In this document: positions 8,035 to 17,306 of the stretch, in pieces
Layout of the letters: each line of letters begins with the position of its first letter
Numbering within the stretch: position 1 is the stretch's first letter
Source: Winogradskyella wichelsiae
GTDB taxonomy: Bacteria > Bacteroidota > Bacteroidia > Flavobacteriales > Flavobacteriaceae
Direction: 5' to 3'
Assembly: GCF_013403925.1 (NCBI RefSeq)
Contig: NZ_JABFDJ010000001.1
Span: 310,001 to 374,000, forward strand
DNA: 64,000 bases
Program-made: the position numbers and the translations under genes
Notes under the pieces: model-generated
What the model was told of the DNA's origin: nothing
Seen by the model: the letters and a program-made list of their open reading frames with translations, nothing else
Databases searched by the model: none

Positions 8035-9159
8035 TTATAAATTAGAGACTTCTTTAATTTTATTGGGGCGTTTACCAAATAGCCAATGGTAAACAAAATA
8101 TAAGGAATATAAGACAGTACCAGAAATTAACAAGATGACCAATTGTAAATTAATACCAAGAGCAGCAATAAAAAAAGCAATGAAAACAAGAACACCATTA
8201 ATAAGAACAACAATAGTGGTTGTCTGTCGGTGAGAAAACCCTAAACTTAAAAAGCGATGATGCAAATGGTTTCGATCGGCCGTAAAAGGGCTCTTTTTAT
8301 GGATAACGAGACGTATAAAAAAAATACGTAACGTGTCTAATAATGGAAAGAATAAAAAAGATAAGACAAGTACAGGAGAAGAATTATGATAAATCGCGTT
8401 AGGCGTCAACTCAGAATTATTAATAAACCGCACAGCAAAAACAGCAATGATAAAACCTAAGATCATAGACCCCGTATCACCCATAAACATTTTATTGCGT
8501 TTTGAAAAATTCAGATACAAAAACGGAATTAAGGCACCTACAACCGCTCCTGCCAAAACAAACATGCTAATATCGTTGTACTTGTAAAAAACATAAGAAA
8601 AACTAACAATAGCCAATAAGGCTAGAGTCCCAGCTAGACCATCAATACCATCGATTAAATTGAAAGCATTAATCACAAGGATATATACAAAAAGAGTGAA
8701 TAGTACGGAAAGCCAATAAGGCATAATAGTAACCCCAAAAATCCCTGATAAACCTATAATACGAGTATCCGTGAATATGATCAATAATAAGGCAGCTAAC
8801 AATTGCCCTATAAATTTTTTACGAGGAGATAGAATAAGAATATCATCTTTTAAGCCTAAAAAAAACAATAAAGTAATCCCTCCTAATATTAATAAAAGAA
8901 TCTTAGTATCTAATACCGCACCTATAATGGTGATAGTAACAACGATACTTAAAAACATCCCAATACCTCCTAAGTTAGGCACACTCCCAGAGTGACTACT
9001 ACGCCCCCCTGAAGAGTCCATCAAATTTTTAGATTTCGCTACATTGATGATCGCGGGATAACTTGTACTTGAAACAAAAAATGAGATACATACAGCCAAG
9101 AAAAAAAGCCAGCCTATATAATCTTCTGGATTGAAATTTTCTAGTAATTCTTTTACCAT
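8035..9159 (-). CDS. MraY/WecA-family undecaprenyl-phosphate sugar-1-phosphate transferase
   Basis: This membrane enzyme starts polysaccharide assembly by transferring a sugar 1-phosphate from a UDP-sugar to undecaprenyl phosphate. The 374 residues hold about ten or eleven membrane segments. Family motifs are SVPNLGGIGMF near the N-terminus, the aspartate pair in GLKDDILIL, NAFNLIDGIDGLAG, the GDTGSM loop, and a C-terminal HHRFLSLGFSHRQ region equivalent to the UDP-sugar-binding HIHH motif of WecA. It lies between wza and the glycosyltransferases, consistent with being the initiating transferase. The donor sugar cannot be told from the sequence. Confidence 0.92.
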   Translation of the reverse strand: MVKELLENFNPEDYIGWLFFLAVCISFFVSSTSYPAIINVAKSKNLMDSSGGRSSHSGSVPNLGGIGMFLSIVVTITIIGAVLDTKILLLILGGITLLFFLGLKDDILILSPRKKFIGQLLAALLLIIFTDTRIIGLSGIFGVTIMPYWLSVLFTLFVYILVINAFNLIDGIDGLAGTLALLAIVSFSYVFYKYNDISMFVLAGAVVGALIPFLYLNFSKRNKMFMGDTGSMILGFIIAVFAVRFINNSELTPNAIYHNSSPVLVLSFLFFPLLDTLRIFFIRLVIHKKSPFTADRNHLHHRFLSLGFSHRQTTTIVVLINGVLVFIAFFIAALGINLQLVILLISGTVLYSLYFVYHWLFGKRPNKIKEVSNL

Positions 9160-9253
9160 TTGTTTTTACTTAGACTTAATTTGGGGGACAAATATCAGTT
9201 AAAAAAGTTAAACTGATGTTATTAAATTGTAGCGATATAAGCAACGTTTAATA

Positions 9254-10003
9254 TTAGGATTTAAACTGCTTGAGCTTACTCACATTTTTTAGGAGAACGG
9301 TGAACCAGTTCCCTATCTTATTTGTTTTTATGGCACGATAATCTTCTTTAGATTTTTGTAAAATATTTTTTAAGCTTTTATTACTGGCTCCTCCAACACG
9401 CATTTTAACAATGGTTTTGGGTAAGTAATGAAATTTTAAATTAGGTTGCTTAAAGATACGTAAAATAAAATCATAATCCGCTGCTATACGATAGTTTAGA
9501 TCAAATACACCGTATTTTTTATATAAATCTCTCTTGACATATAAAGTAGGGTGTGCAGGCATCCAGCCTTGTCTTAACAAACGATGATCAAAGGGTTCAC
9601 TTACCCAATTACGAATAATTTTAGCCGTATTTTCTAATGCAACATAATGTAAATCGCCGTATACACCATCTACCTCCTGTGCCTTGAACGCTTCAACAAT
9701 AGCCGAAATAATTGAGGGATCAGCAAGAAAATCATCGGAATGTACAAAGCCAACGATCTCCCCGGTGGCTTTTGCAATACCTTTATTTAAAGCGTCGTAG
9801 ATGCCTTGGTCGGGTTCAGAACTCAGTATAATGTTGGAGTGTTTTTCTGCGGCTTCATTCAAGTACTTTAAAGTTTTTTCATCAGAACCACCGTCAACAA
9901 TAATATATTCAATATTGGGGTAAGTTTGGTTAAGGACAGACAGCATGCAATCCTCAATAGTCGCTTCACTATTGTAAGTGGCGGTTATTAGAGATACTTT
10001 CAT
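9254..10003 (-). CDS. Family 2 glycosyltransferase
   Basis: This is a GT-A-fold transferase of 249 residues, predicted to add one sugar to the lipid-linked repeat unit on the cytoplasmic side. N-terminal SLITATYNSEATIEDCMLSV and YIIVDGGSDEKT form the nucleotide-binding start of GT2. EPDQGIYDALNKGI and the FVHSDDFL stretch supply the DxD-like metal site. No membrane segment is seen. It follows the acetyltransferase gene by 6 bases. Donor and acceptor are unknown. Confidence 0.88.
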   Translation of the reverse strand: MKVSLITATYNSEATIEDCMLSVLNQTYPNIEYIIVDGGSDEKTLKYLNEAAEKHSNIILSSEPDQGIYDALNKGIAKATGEIVGFVHSDDFLADPSIISAIVEAFKAQEVDGVYGDLHYVALENTAKIIRNWVSEPFDHRLLRQGWMPAHPTLYVKRDLYKKYGVFDLNYRIAADYDFILRIFKQPNLKFHYLPKTIVKMRVGGASNKSLKNILQKSKEDYRAIKTNKIGNWFTVLLKNVSKLKQFKS

Positions 10004-10009
10004 TTTATA

Positions 10010-10555
10010 CTAATTGAATTGACGTGATTTCACTTTTACAGCAGGATTGCCTTGATAAATACCATAAGCTTCTAGAGGTGAGGTGGCAACAGCTCCCATG
10101 CTTAATATGGCATGACTTTCTAAAGTAACCCCTGGGGCAACTTTCGCTTTTGCTCCAACCCAACTCCCTTCTCTTAACGTAATCGGAGCTACAAACAGAT
10201 CAAAACGTGTCGATTTATAATTATGATTTCCACAAAGCAATAAGGCGCCCTGAGAAATACAGACATGATCTTCTAAGGTAACCTGATCTAAATTATCAAT
10301 CCAAACAGACTCCCCAATCCAACAATGATTTCCTATAGTGAGTAACCAAGGGTATTTGATATTCACGCCTGGCTTTATGACAACTCCAGCTCCTATTGTA
10401 GCTCCAAAACGTTTTAAAATAAAGACTTTTAAACGAGAAGAAAAGTTTAACGGATTTATAAAAAAGAACACATTAATAAAATACCAACACAAGATTTTTA
10501 GTCGACCTCCGGGCTGGTACCAATCGTTATTATAAGAAGATAAATCCGTTTTCAA
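10010..10555 (-). CDS. WcaF-like hexapeptide-repeat acetyltransferase
   Basis: This 181-residue left-handed beta-helix acyltransferase probably O-acetylates a sugar of the repeat unit using acetyl-CoA. The N-terminal segment (CWYFINVFFFINPLNF, then LKVFILKRFGATIG) is typical of the colanic acid WcaF subgroup. Hexapeptide repeats follow (VVIKPGVNI, TIGNHCWIGESVWID, GSWVGAKAKVAPGVTLESHAIL). LLCGNHNYK contains the likely catalytic histidine. It begins 1 base after the UXS gene and ends 6 bases before the GT2 gene, so it is tightly coupled in the operon. Confidence 0.88.
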   Translation of the reverse strand: MKTDLSSYNNDWYQPGGRLKILCWYFINVFFFINPLNFSSRLKVFILKRFGATIGAGVVIKPGVNIKYPWLLTIGNHCWIGESVWIDNLDQVTLEDHVCISQGALLLCGNHNYKSTRFDLFVAPITLREGSWVGAKAKVAPGVTLESHAILSMGAVATSPLEAYGIYQGNPAVKVKSRQFN

Positions 10556-10556
10556 T

Positions 10557-11504
10557 TTACTGATCTGATTTAAGTAAGGTATCGAAATAACTTATAGTTT
10601 TTATTAAACCTTCTTCCAAGTGTATTTTAGGCTCCCAACCATTTAATTCCTTTTTAGCCAAATCAATAATAGGTTGACGTTGTAAAGGATCATCTTGAGG
10701 TAATGGCATATGAATAATTTTAGAGGTTGAGTTGGTCAACTCAATAACCTTACTAGCCAATTCCATCATCGTAAACTCTACGGGGTTACCAATATTTACA
10801 GGCCCTGTAAAACCATCACGACTATTCATCATTCGCGTAGTCCCTTCCACTAAATCATCGACATATTGAAAAGATCGGGTTTGCGATCCATCTCCAAACA
10901 TAGTAATATTCTCCCCTTTTAAGGCTTGAACTATAAAATTAGAGACCACACGACCATCATTAGGATTCATGTTGGGCCCATAAGTATTAAAAATTCTAAT
11001 AATTTTAACAGCAACATCATTTTGCAAATGATAATCCATAAACAAAGTCTCTGCACAACGCTTCCCTTCGTCATAACAAGAACGCAGGCCTATGGGGTTT
11101 ACATTTCCCCAATACGTTTCGGGTTGTGGGTGTACCGCAGGATCTCCATAAACTTCACTTGTAGAAGCTTGAAGAATTTTAGCTTTAACACGCTTAGCTA
11201 AACCCAACATATTGATAGCTCCCATTACCGATGTTTTAATCGTTTTTATAGGATTATATTGATAATGTACTGGTGAGGCAGGACAAGCCATATTATAGAT
11301 TTCATCAACTTCAATCATAAATGGCTCCGTCACATCATGACGTACCAATTCAAAATAATGATGATCCATTAAATGTTCAATGTTCTTTTTACTGCCTGTA
11401 AAGTAGTTATCTAAACAGATCACTTCATGGCCTTCGTTTAACAAACGCTCACATAAATGTGAGCCTACAAAACCGGCGCCTCCGGTGATTAATATTCTCT
11501 TCAT
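10557..11504 (-). CDS. UDP-glucuronate decarboxylase (UDP-xylose synthase)
   Basis: An NAD-dependent SDR enzyme converting UDP-glucuronate to UDP-xylose in the cytoplasm. The 315 residues match bacterial UXS. Evidence includes the Rossmann motif [15 protein letters not shown], the UXS-typical [14 protein letters not shown], the [11 protein letters not shown] segment, STSEVYGDP, and the catalytic YDEGKR (YxxxK). No UDP-glucose dehydrogenase is in the window, so UDP-glucuronate must come from a gene elsewhere. Its presence suggests xylose, or a sugar derived from UDP-xylose, in the polymer. Confidence 0.92.
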   Translation of the reverse strand: MKRILITGGAGFVGSHLCERLLNEGHEVICLDNYFTGSKKNIEHLMDHHYFELVRHDVTEPFMIEVDEIYNMACPASPVHYQYNPIKTIKTSVMGAINMLGLAKRVKAKILQASTSEVYGDPAVHPQPETYWGNVNPIGLRSCYDEGKRCAETLFMDYHLQNDVAVKIIRIFNTYGPNMNPNDGRVVSNFIVQALKGENITMFGDGSQTRSFQYVDDLVEGTTRMMNSRDGFTGPVNIGNPVEFTMMELASKVIELTNSTSKIIHMPLPQDDPLQRQPIIDLAKKELNGWEPKIHLEEGLIKTISYFDTLLKSDQ

Positions 11505-11513
11505 TGTACTTTT

Positions 11514-12659
11514 CTATTTAAATAATTTTTTAGTATCGATTATAAGTTGTGGCTTTTGAGTAAATGACTCAGCAAAACCATAAGCCGATTTAGACCACTT
11601 ATTAAAACAATCGGCATCCATCTCAGAGAAATAATTCAATTGTTTGACAAACATATCAGATTCAGACAAAGATAAGGCAAATCCTAAGTGTTTGTCTTCA
11701 AGATCTAACCAAGGGGTTTGATCTGAAATTAACACGGGACAGCCATTTTGCCAGGACTCCATAATAACATGACCAAAATTTTCATGCATAGTGGGTAATA
11801 ATAAAATATGTTGATCTTTTAAAACAGCATGAAGTTGATCATTAGGAATAGCTCCTAAATAATTCACTTCAACATGTTTTGGCAGCTTTTTAATAAAGGC
11901 TTCACAAGAACCCCAGTAATCTTGCTCATCTATAGGACCAATGATTGAAAATTTAATATGATGTGAGACATTGGTATAAGATAGATATTCTAAAGCTTTT
12001 AATAAATTTTTCTTTAAAGCGATCCTAGAAAGAAAAAAGACATTCAAACGGTTGGCTTGTTTTTCTTTAAAACTAAAAGGAGTCATTTTAGAAGATAAAT
12101 TTGAAGCGATTCTTATATCTAAAGCATCACCAAATTGTTGTTCTATTTCTTGTTGTTCTAAATGAGAAGTGGCATGCCAAATCAATCTTTTCTGTAAACC
12201 CTTTAGCTTAAATAGGCTAATAAACAATTTCTTCTTAAAAGGTTTTATAGCTAAGGCACCTTTACCAACCATGCCTCTAGGCGCTAAAACACACTTTAAT
12301 GAAGAGTTTCGCATCACCCACAAAGGAAGTAAGGTGAATTGTATTGAAAATAAAGAATTAAAATACACATACTGATAAGTTTCCTCTTTTAATAAATTTC
12401 TGTAAAAGCTTATATTTTGATGGTTTTTATCCAAATAAATAATCTTATAAGTACCTTTAATCTGCCATGTATTAAATGCCAGGTTAGGATAAGGTAAGGT
12501 TTCACCCAAATCTTTATTTGAAGTGACGATCGAAATATCAAAGGCATCGTGAAGATGAAAAACAATATTATTAACCGATTGAATAGGACCACCCGCTTTA
12601 TAACCTGGCAAGAACCAATCGATAAAAATTAATAGTTTTTCTTTTTTAAGCATGAGCAA
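11514..12659 (-). CDS. Family 4 (GT-B) glycosyltransferase
   Basis: A two-domain GT-B transferase of 381 residues. The N-terminal acceptor-side loop FLPGYKAGGPIQSVNN is typical of GT4. The C-terminal nucleotide-sugar domain shows FFLSRIALKKNLLKALEYL and LPTMHENFGHVIMESWQNG, the EX7E-type motif of the family. It overlaps the upstream GT4 gene by 14 bases; an internal ATG at 12653 is an equally possible start. Substrates are unknown. Confidence 0.9.
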   Translation of the reverse strand: MLMLKKEKLLIFIDWFLPGYKAGGPIQSVNNIVFHLHDAFDISIVTSNKDLGETLPYPNLAFNTWQIKGTYKIIYLDKNHQNISFYRNLLKEETYQYVYFNSLFSIQFTLLPLWVMRNSSLKCVLAPRGMVGKGALAIKPFKKKLFISLFKLKGLQKRLIWHATSHLEQQEIEQQFGDALDIRIASNLSSKMTPFSFKEKQANRLNVFFLSRIALKKNLLKALEYLSYTNVSHHIKFSIIGPIDEQDYWGSCEAFIKKLPKHVEVNYLGAIPNDQLHAVLKDQHILLLPTMHENFGHVIMESWQNGCPVLISDQTPWLDLEDKHLGFALSLSESDMFVKQLNYFSEMDADCFNKWSKSAYGFAESFTQKPQLIIDTKKLFK

Positions 12660-13641
12660 CTTCCTTATAAATATTTAAATAATCTTTGGCTATTTTATTA
12701 ATATGAAATCGTTTAATATTAAGTTGTCCTTTTTGTATCAATTCATCTCTTAAGGCTTTATCTGAAAGAATCGTTTTAACAGCGGTGTTTATCTCCTTTA
12801 CGTTATAAGGGTCTACAAGATAAGCACTACCTCCTGCAATTTCTTTCATCGCACCAATATCTGAGGTGATAACAGGCCGACCAATAGCCTGCGCTTCTAT
12901 AATTGGCATGCCAAAACCCTCATAGGTTGACGCAAACAAAACCAAATCACAGGATTTATAAGCTTCAACAATAGCAGGATAAGGAATTTGAAACATGGAT
13001 TTATAAGCTAACTTGTACGTTTTTAACAACGCTAATTGTTCCTTCGTTAATTGACCTATGATCGTTAATTGACAAGGAATACCGTTTAAAGCCTCAAAAA
13101 TACGCTCTAAATTTTTATTAACCTTAGTTCCTATCAATAAAATATGAGGATAAGAGGTGTTTATTTCTTTTGGACAATAAACCAATTGCGAATGCACAGG
13201 GTTATAAACAACCCTAATTTTATGTGCTGCAAATGGAATGACCTTACATAATTCTGATTTTGTGAATTCTGAAATCACAGTAATACGTTTTACAAATAGA
13301 GCAGGTAATGTAAACCAAACGAGTTTTAGGTAGAAACGTTTAAGAATAGAGCCTCTTAAAACAGAACGAACATCATGAATGGTTAATACAGAGGTCTTAC
13401 CGGTAACTAAAGCCATATAATTAACATCTCCTGTAATATGATTAACTTGAGTAGCGGACCTGTTTTTAAAACTAAATATATTTTTAAGAACAACGAGAGG
13501 ACTCCCCCCTGAAAACTTTAGTTCTTGATTATCCAAATCAACATCACACTTAAGTCTTGTTTGCAATGTCCCAAACAGCTCTTCAATACTATTGTATTGA
13601 GCTAAGCGTTTTCTAAAAATATAATTAACGTTTAGTCTCAT
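12646..13641 (-). CDS. Family 4 (GT-B) glycosyltransferase
   Basis: This 331-residue transferase has the C-terminal donor domain VFASTYEGFGMPIIEAQAIG (written as FASTYEGFGMPIIEAQAIG, EX7E motif) near residues 235-255 and HILLIGTKVNKNLERIFEAL near 165-185. No membrane anchor is seen. Its start overlaps the end of the polymerase-like gene by 17 bases and its end overlaps the next GT4 by 14, so translation of the three is probably coupled. Sugar specificity is unknown. Confidence 0.88.
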   Translation of the reverse strand: MRLNVNYIFRKRLAQYNSIEELFGTLQTRLKCDVDLDNQELKFSGGSPLVVLKNIFSFKNRSATQVNHITGDVNYMALVTGKTSVLTIHDVRSVLRGSILKRFYLKLVWFTLPALFVKRITVISEFTKSELCKVIPFAAHKIRVVYNPVHSQLVYCPKEINTSYPHILLIGTKVNKNLERIFEALNGIPCQLTIIGQLTKEQLALLKTYKLAYKSMFQIPYPAIVEAYKSCDLVLFASTYEGFGMPIIEAQAIGRPVITSDIGAMKEIAGGSAYLVDPYNVKEINTAVKTILSDKALRDELIQKGQLNIKRFHINKIAKDYLNIYKEVAHA

Positions 13642-14908
13642 GAGAAAAATTCCAATTCAAATAATTCTTAGCATACCAAAAGAAAAAAAGGATGACGATT
13701 AACGATTTTATTAAGTGATTTAAAACCACGACAAGTTCAGTCTCTGCTTTTATAACTTGTAAAAAAGCCAAAGGTAAAAAACTGATAAAAACAATATTAT
13801 TTAAAACGATCTTGAACAACTTAGACCATACTTTAACTAAGAAAACCCCCCACAGGCCCATAAAAATGATACCTCCAGTTTTGCCAAAATTACCATAAGC
13901 TTCCCCTATAATACTAATACCCATAGAGGTACCATCGGATAAACTTAAACCCGTAAACGTTCTAAAATTATCTTGGCCTCCGGCTTCAGCTTTATTAGGA
14001 TTTAAAAATCGTGGTAAAAGAGAGGAATAAACAGCTGTTTTAATCGTTTCACCATTAAAAAAAGGTTCATATTTAGGAATATTATTTATCACAGCACTAA
14101 TAATCCAGCCTTGATTCAACCTGACATTAGTCCCTATTTCACCTTGATCAGCCTCTTCAGTTGCATTTCCCATTACAAATGACTCTGCCATTAAAGTCAC
14201 AAACAATTCTATTTTATTTCCAGAATAGCCTTGCCAGACTTGGCTTCGATAGGCGGTTTTTATCGTCTGTAACGTAGCTAATGATAAAGTGGCAATTAAA
14301 AAAGTAGTTAGAATAAAACTAATGGAGGGTTTATTCTTTATAGCCCAAAACATATAAAAGAAAACGGACCATAATATGAGATCGTGAAATAAAGCTTTAG
14401 CCAAAGCGATAACAAATAAATAGGCGATAGCCCCATAAAAAACCTTTTTAAGTAAAGGGTCCTTCGAAAAAAACAAGATAATAGCACCTGCAAATTTAAA
14501 ATTCGATAATATAAAAGCAAAGAACCCTAAAGCGCCTGGTAAAAAACCACCGATCAAATCAAAGAACACCCCAATACCAAAGATGATTAAACCATATTGA
14601 GAATAATGTTCTAAATGAGAAATTGGGACTTTAAAACGGGCACTTTTCTTTACCCCATAAAGGATAACAAACATAAAGGCTAAATAAGCCGGAACAACAA
14701 AACCCATATAGATTTCCTGATCTACATACATAAAATACTTATAATGACCAGAAGGACTAGAATACTCTATGATGGGACCAATAATCCATTGTAAACCGCC
14801 TATTAAAGTCATTAACTCTAATATAGGTACGCTTTTTCCTAAACGTTTAACGAATAGAATCCCCAAATAAACAACGGCAATACAGCCTATAAGAGTCCAT
14901 CCTCCCAT
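13625..14908 (-). CDS. Polytopic membrane protein, probable polysaccharide polymerase (Wzy-like)
   Basis: A 427-residue integral inner-membrane protein with about ten to eleven hydrophobic segments and a large soluble loop around residues 220-330 (GYSGNKIELFVTLMAESF to GGQDNFRTFTGLSLSDGT). Poorly conserved proteins of this shape in polysaccharide loci are usually O-antigen or exopolysaccharide polymerases, and no other Wzy candidate is present. The assignment rests on topology and context, not on a diagnostic motif. It overlaps the following GT gene and lies 11 bases after the preceding one. Confidence 0.7.
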   Translation of the reverse strand: MGGWTLIGCIAVVYLGILFVKRLGKSVPILELMTLIGGLQWIIGPIIEYSSPSGHYKYFMYVDQEIYMGFVVPAYLAFMFVILYGVKKSARFKVPISHLEHYSQYGLIIFGIGVFFDLIGGFLPGALGFFAFILSNFKFAGAIILFFSKDPLLKKVFYGAIAYLFVIALAKALFHDLILWSVFFYMFWAIKNKPSISFILTTFLIATLSLATLQTIKTAYRSQVWQGYSGNKIELFVTLMAESFVMGNATEEADQGEIGTNVRLNQGWIISAVINNIPKYEPFFNGETIKTAVYSSLLPRFLNPNKAEAGGQDNFRTFTGLSLSDGTSMGISIIGEAYGNFGKTGGIIFMGLWGVFLVKVWSKLFKIVLNNIVFISFLPLAFLQVIKAETELVVVLNHLIKSLIVILFFFWYAKNYLNWNFSHETKR

Positions 14909-14919
14909 CTAAATTAATT

Positions 14920-16083
14920 TCACTTTAAATTAGTTTCTAAAGCTTCAACAATAGCTTTAAAATGCCATTGTGTAATATCTTTTTTTGCTTGGTGTCCCAT
15001 AAGCTTTAAATCGGCTATTGAGATCGTACGAAACACCTCTAATAATGCGGCCTCGTCATTAGAATCAAAAACATAACCATTAGAACCAACGTTGACAATA
15101 TCCGTAGCACAACCAACCTTGTCACTAGATATAACCGGTCGAGAAGAGGCCATAGCTTCATTGATCGCTAAGCCCCAAGTTTCCCCAGGACCTTTTGAAG
15201 GCAAACAAAATACATTGCCTAAACGATATAAAATCGGCATCTTGCTCTGATTTTGGAAAGGTATAAATTTTACATGAGAATCATTTTGGGCTAAGGATTT
15301 TAAATTCGCTTCTAAAGGGCCATGACCAACCAGTAACAACTTTAAAGGGTGCCTTAAAGTTTTATTGGCTTTTTGAACGGCTTTCAATAAAAAATCAGGT
15401 TGCTTTTTAAATTCAAATTTACCGGCAAATAAAATCACTAAATCATCAGGTTGATAACCTAATGCTTTTCGCCATACTAAGGCTTGGTCTTCATAGTGTT
15501 TAGATTCAGAATCATTAAAGCGCGCATTATCGATCGCATGTGGCGCCAATATCAATTGATGTTCTTTTAAGCCTACAGATTTAAAATAAGCCTTGTTTTG
15601 AGACCCCACATAAAAGGCTTTATCTATAAACCGATAGATATAAGTCAAATAATATTTTCGTAATAGTTGTTTAATTCCTGGGGTATCATCGAGCAAAGTA
15701 GAATCTCCTCGAAACCAAACGGGTATTTTACCCTTAAAGTACTTCATCGCCTTTAAGTGACTTTTTAAATACCAACCAAATATTAAAATAGCATCGGGTT
15801 GCCAGTCACTAATTTTAGCATTTAATTCTGGGCAATCTATCCCATTTTTATGATGCGTTCCTGGATCTTCAGAAACATTTTCTATAAACTCATAAGCATA
15901 CCCTTCTAATAAAGGAATATCCCATTTAATGGTTTTTCCAAACGTTTTATCTTTAACTTCTGCTGCGGCTTGAGACCAAGTGTAAAAGACTTTAACATCT
16001 ATTTGTTGTCGTTCTGCTAATAACTTAAACCAAGGGGCATAATATTGTATAGGATGCGTAGTAACGATGGCTAATTTTTTCAA
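14920..16083 (-). CDS. Family 4 (GT-B) glycosyltransferase
   Basis: GT-B transferase of about 387 residues. The frame is open to a GTG at 16119, but a TTG at 16083 gives the natural N-terminus (M)KKLAIVTTHPIQYYAPWF; the 12 extra residues (FLFNKFYILNN) look like translated leader, so I prefer 16083. The donor domain shows ILFAGKFEFKKQPDFLLKAV and the EX7E-type LPSKGPGETWGLAINEAMA. Histidine in TTHPIQYY is typical of this subgroup. Its sugar is unknown. Confidence 0.87.
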   Translation of the reverse strand: MKKLAIVTTHPIQYYAPWFKLLAERQQIDVKVFYTWSQAAAEVKDKTFGKTIKWDIPLLEGYAYEFIENVSEDPGTHHKNGIDCPELNAKISDWQPDAILIFGWYLKSHLKAMKYFKGKIPVWFRGDSTLLDDTPGIKQLLRKYYLTYIYRFIDKAFYVGSQNKAYFKSVGLKEHQLILAPHAIDNARFNDSESKHYEDQALVWRKALGYQPDDLVILFAGKFEFKKQPDFLLKAVQKANKTLRHPLKLLLVGHGPLEANLKSLAQNDSHVKFIPFQNQSKMPILYRLGNVFCLPSKGPGETWGLAINEAMASSRPVISSDKVGCATDIVNVGSNGYVFDSNDEAALLEVFRTISIADLKLMGHQAKKDITQWHFKAIVEALETNLK

Positions 16084-16149
16084 ATTATTTAAAATATAAA
16101 ATTTATTAAACAAAAACACAAATCAAAAAAAGCTCTTATTACCAAACAC

Positions 16150-17235
16150 TTAACGAATAAACCTATTTGATATTAAAGCTTTATAATAAGCTGTTTTTTT
16201 CTCAAAGGGTAAATAAAGCAAATAAGATATAAGCATACAAATGAAAATCATAAAAAAGAATACACCAATGGATTTGATATCAAATGTATTAAATTTTACA
16301 CCATAAAAATTTTTATAAACCTCAAGCAATGGATAATGTATTAGATACAATGTATAAGAAAATGCAGCTAACTTAGATCCGTATTTGTTTAATGATTTCC
16401 AAAACTTTTTTTGAGGTTCAATTAATAAAAGTTGCTGTATTAATATTCCAATAAATAATGATAAAATCAGTATTAAAGCTTTAACATTTGGTATATACTC
16501 CATGAATATAAGCTTATCTATCGATTTCGTTTCTATCTTGAATTGAATACCTACAATAGACATAATTATCATAAAAAAGCTAAGAATCAAAAGACCTATA
16601 TTCAATTTCACAGGTTTTAAAAAATAAATCAAAGCTCCTATCAACCAACTAAAAAGAAAAGTAGAATCTAGAATACTAAAAATAATTAAATTTGTGAACA
16701 ATAAGAAAAAACCAACTATTCTATATTTTTTAGAATAAATAAATATTCCAATAGAAAAAATTATCATGTAAAACCAAAACTCATAAGCTAAAGACCACAA
16801 AGGAGCATTGCCCATAAATGACTCTGAAAAAACTCCTTGTAAAGAAAATATATTTCCAATCAATTCAAGAAAGCTAAATTTAAAATGAGTTATTAATCCA
16901 CAAATAAAAGTTAGAATTAAAGCAGGAATTAAAGGAATATATAATCTAATAATTCTGTCTAACAAATAAACTTTAGAATTAAATGTTCCTTTAATTAATC
17001 GCTCTATAGATTTGCCCCCTACCAAAAAGCCACTTAAGACAAAGAATACAATTACCGATTCTTTACCTAACCTTGTGATAAAGTAAAATAACGTTATGAA
17101 TATATTCTTTTCTTCAATAGGCAAACTTCCATATTCCACAAATAAATACCCTCTAACATGAACTGTTAAAACAATAAAAGCGGCTATAAATCGTATTAAA
17201 TCTAGCCAAGGTAAATGTGTATGTTTTTTATGCAT
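16150..17235 (-). CDS. Acyltransferase family 3 membrane protein
   Basis: This 361-residue inner-membrane protein with about ten membrane helices is probably an O-acyltransferase modifying the polysaccharide on the periplasmic side (OafA/NodX-type). Family signatures are WLDLIRFIAAFIVLTVHVRG at the N-terminus, containing the conserved R and H, and VIVFFVLSGFLVGG near residue 80. It lacks the C-terminal SGNH hydrolase extension of larger relatives. It is visibly more AT-rich than the genes on either side, a hint of separate acquisition. Confidence 0.88.
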   Translation of the reverse strand: MHKKHTHLPWLDLIRFIAAFIVLTVHVRGYLFVEYGSLPIEEKNIFITLFYFITRLGKESVIVFFVLSGFLVGGKSIERLIKGTFNSKVYLLDRIIRLYIPLIPALILTFICGLITHFKFSFLELIGNIFSLQGVFSESFMGNAPLWSLAYEFWFYMIIFSIGIFIYSKKYRIVGFFLLFTNLIIFSILDSTFLFSWLIGALIYFLKPVKLNIGLLILSFFMIIMSIVGIQFKIETKSIDKLIFMEYIPNVKALILILSLFIGILIQQLLLIEPQKKFWKSLNKYGSKLAAFSYTLYLIHYPLLEVYKNFYGVKFNTFDIKSIGVFFFMIFICMLISYLLYLPFEKKTAYYKALISNRFIR

Positions 17236-17306
17236 TTTATAATTAGATCAATTTTTATTTTTTAAACAACGCTAACCAATTATTTGATTTAAGCTAAATC
17301 TTTAAT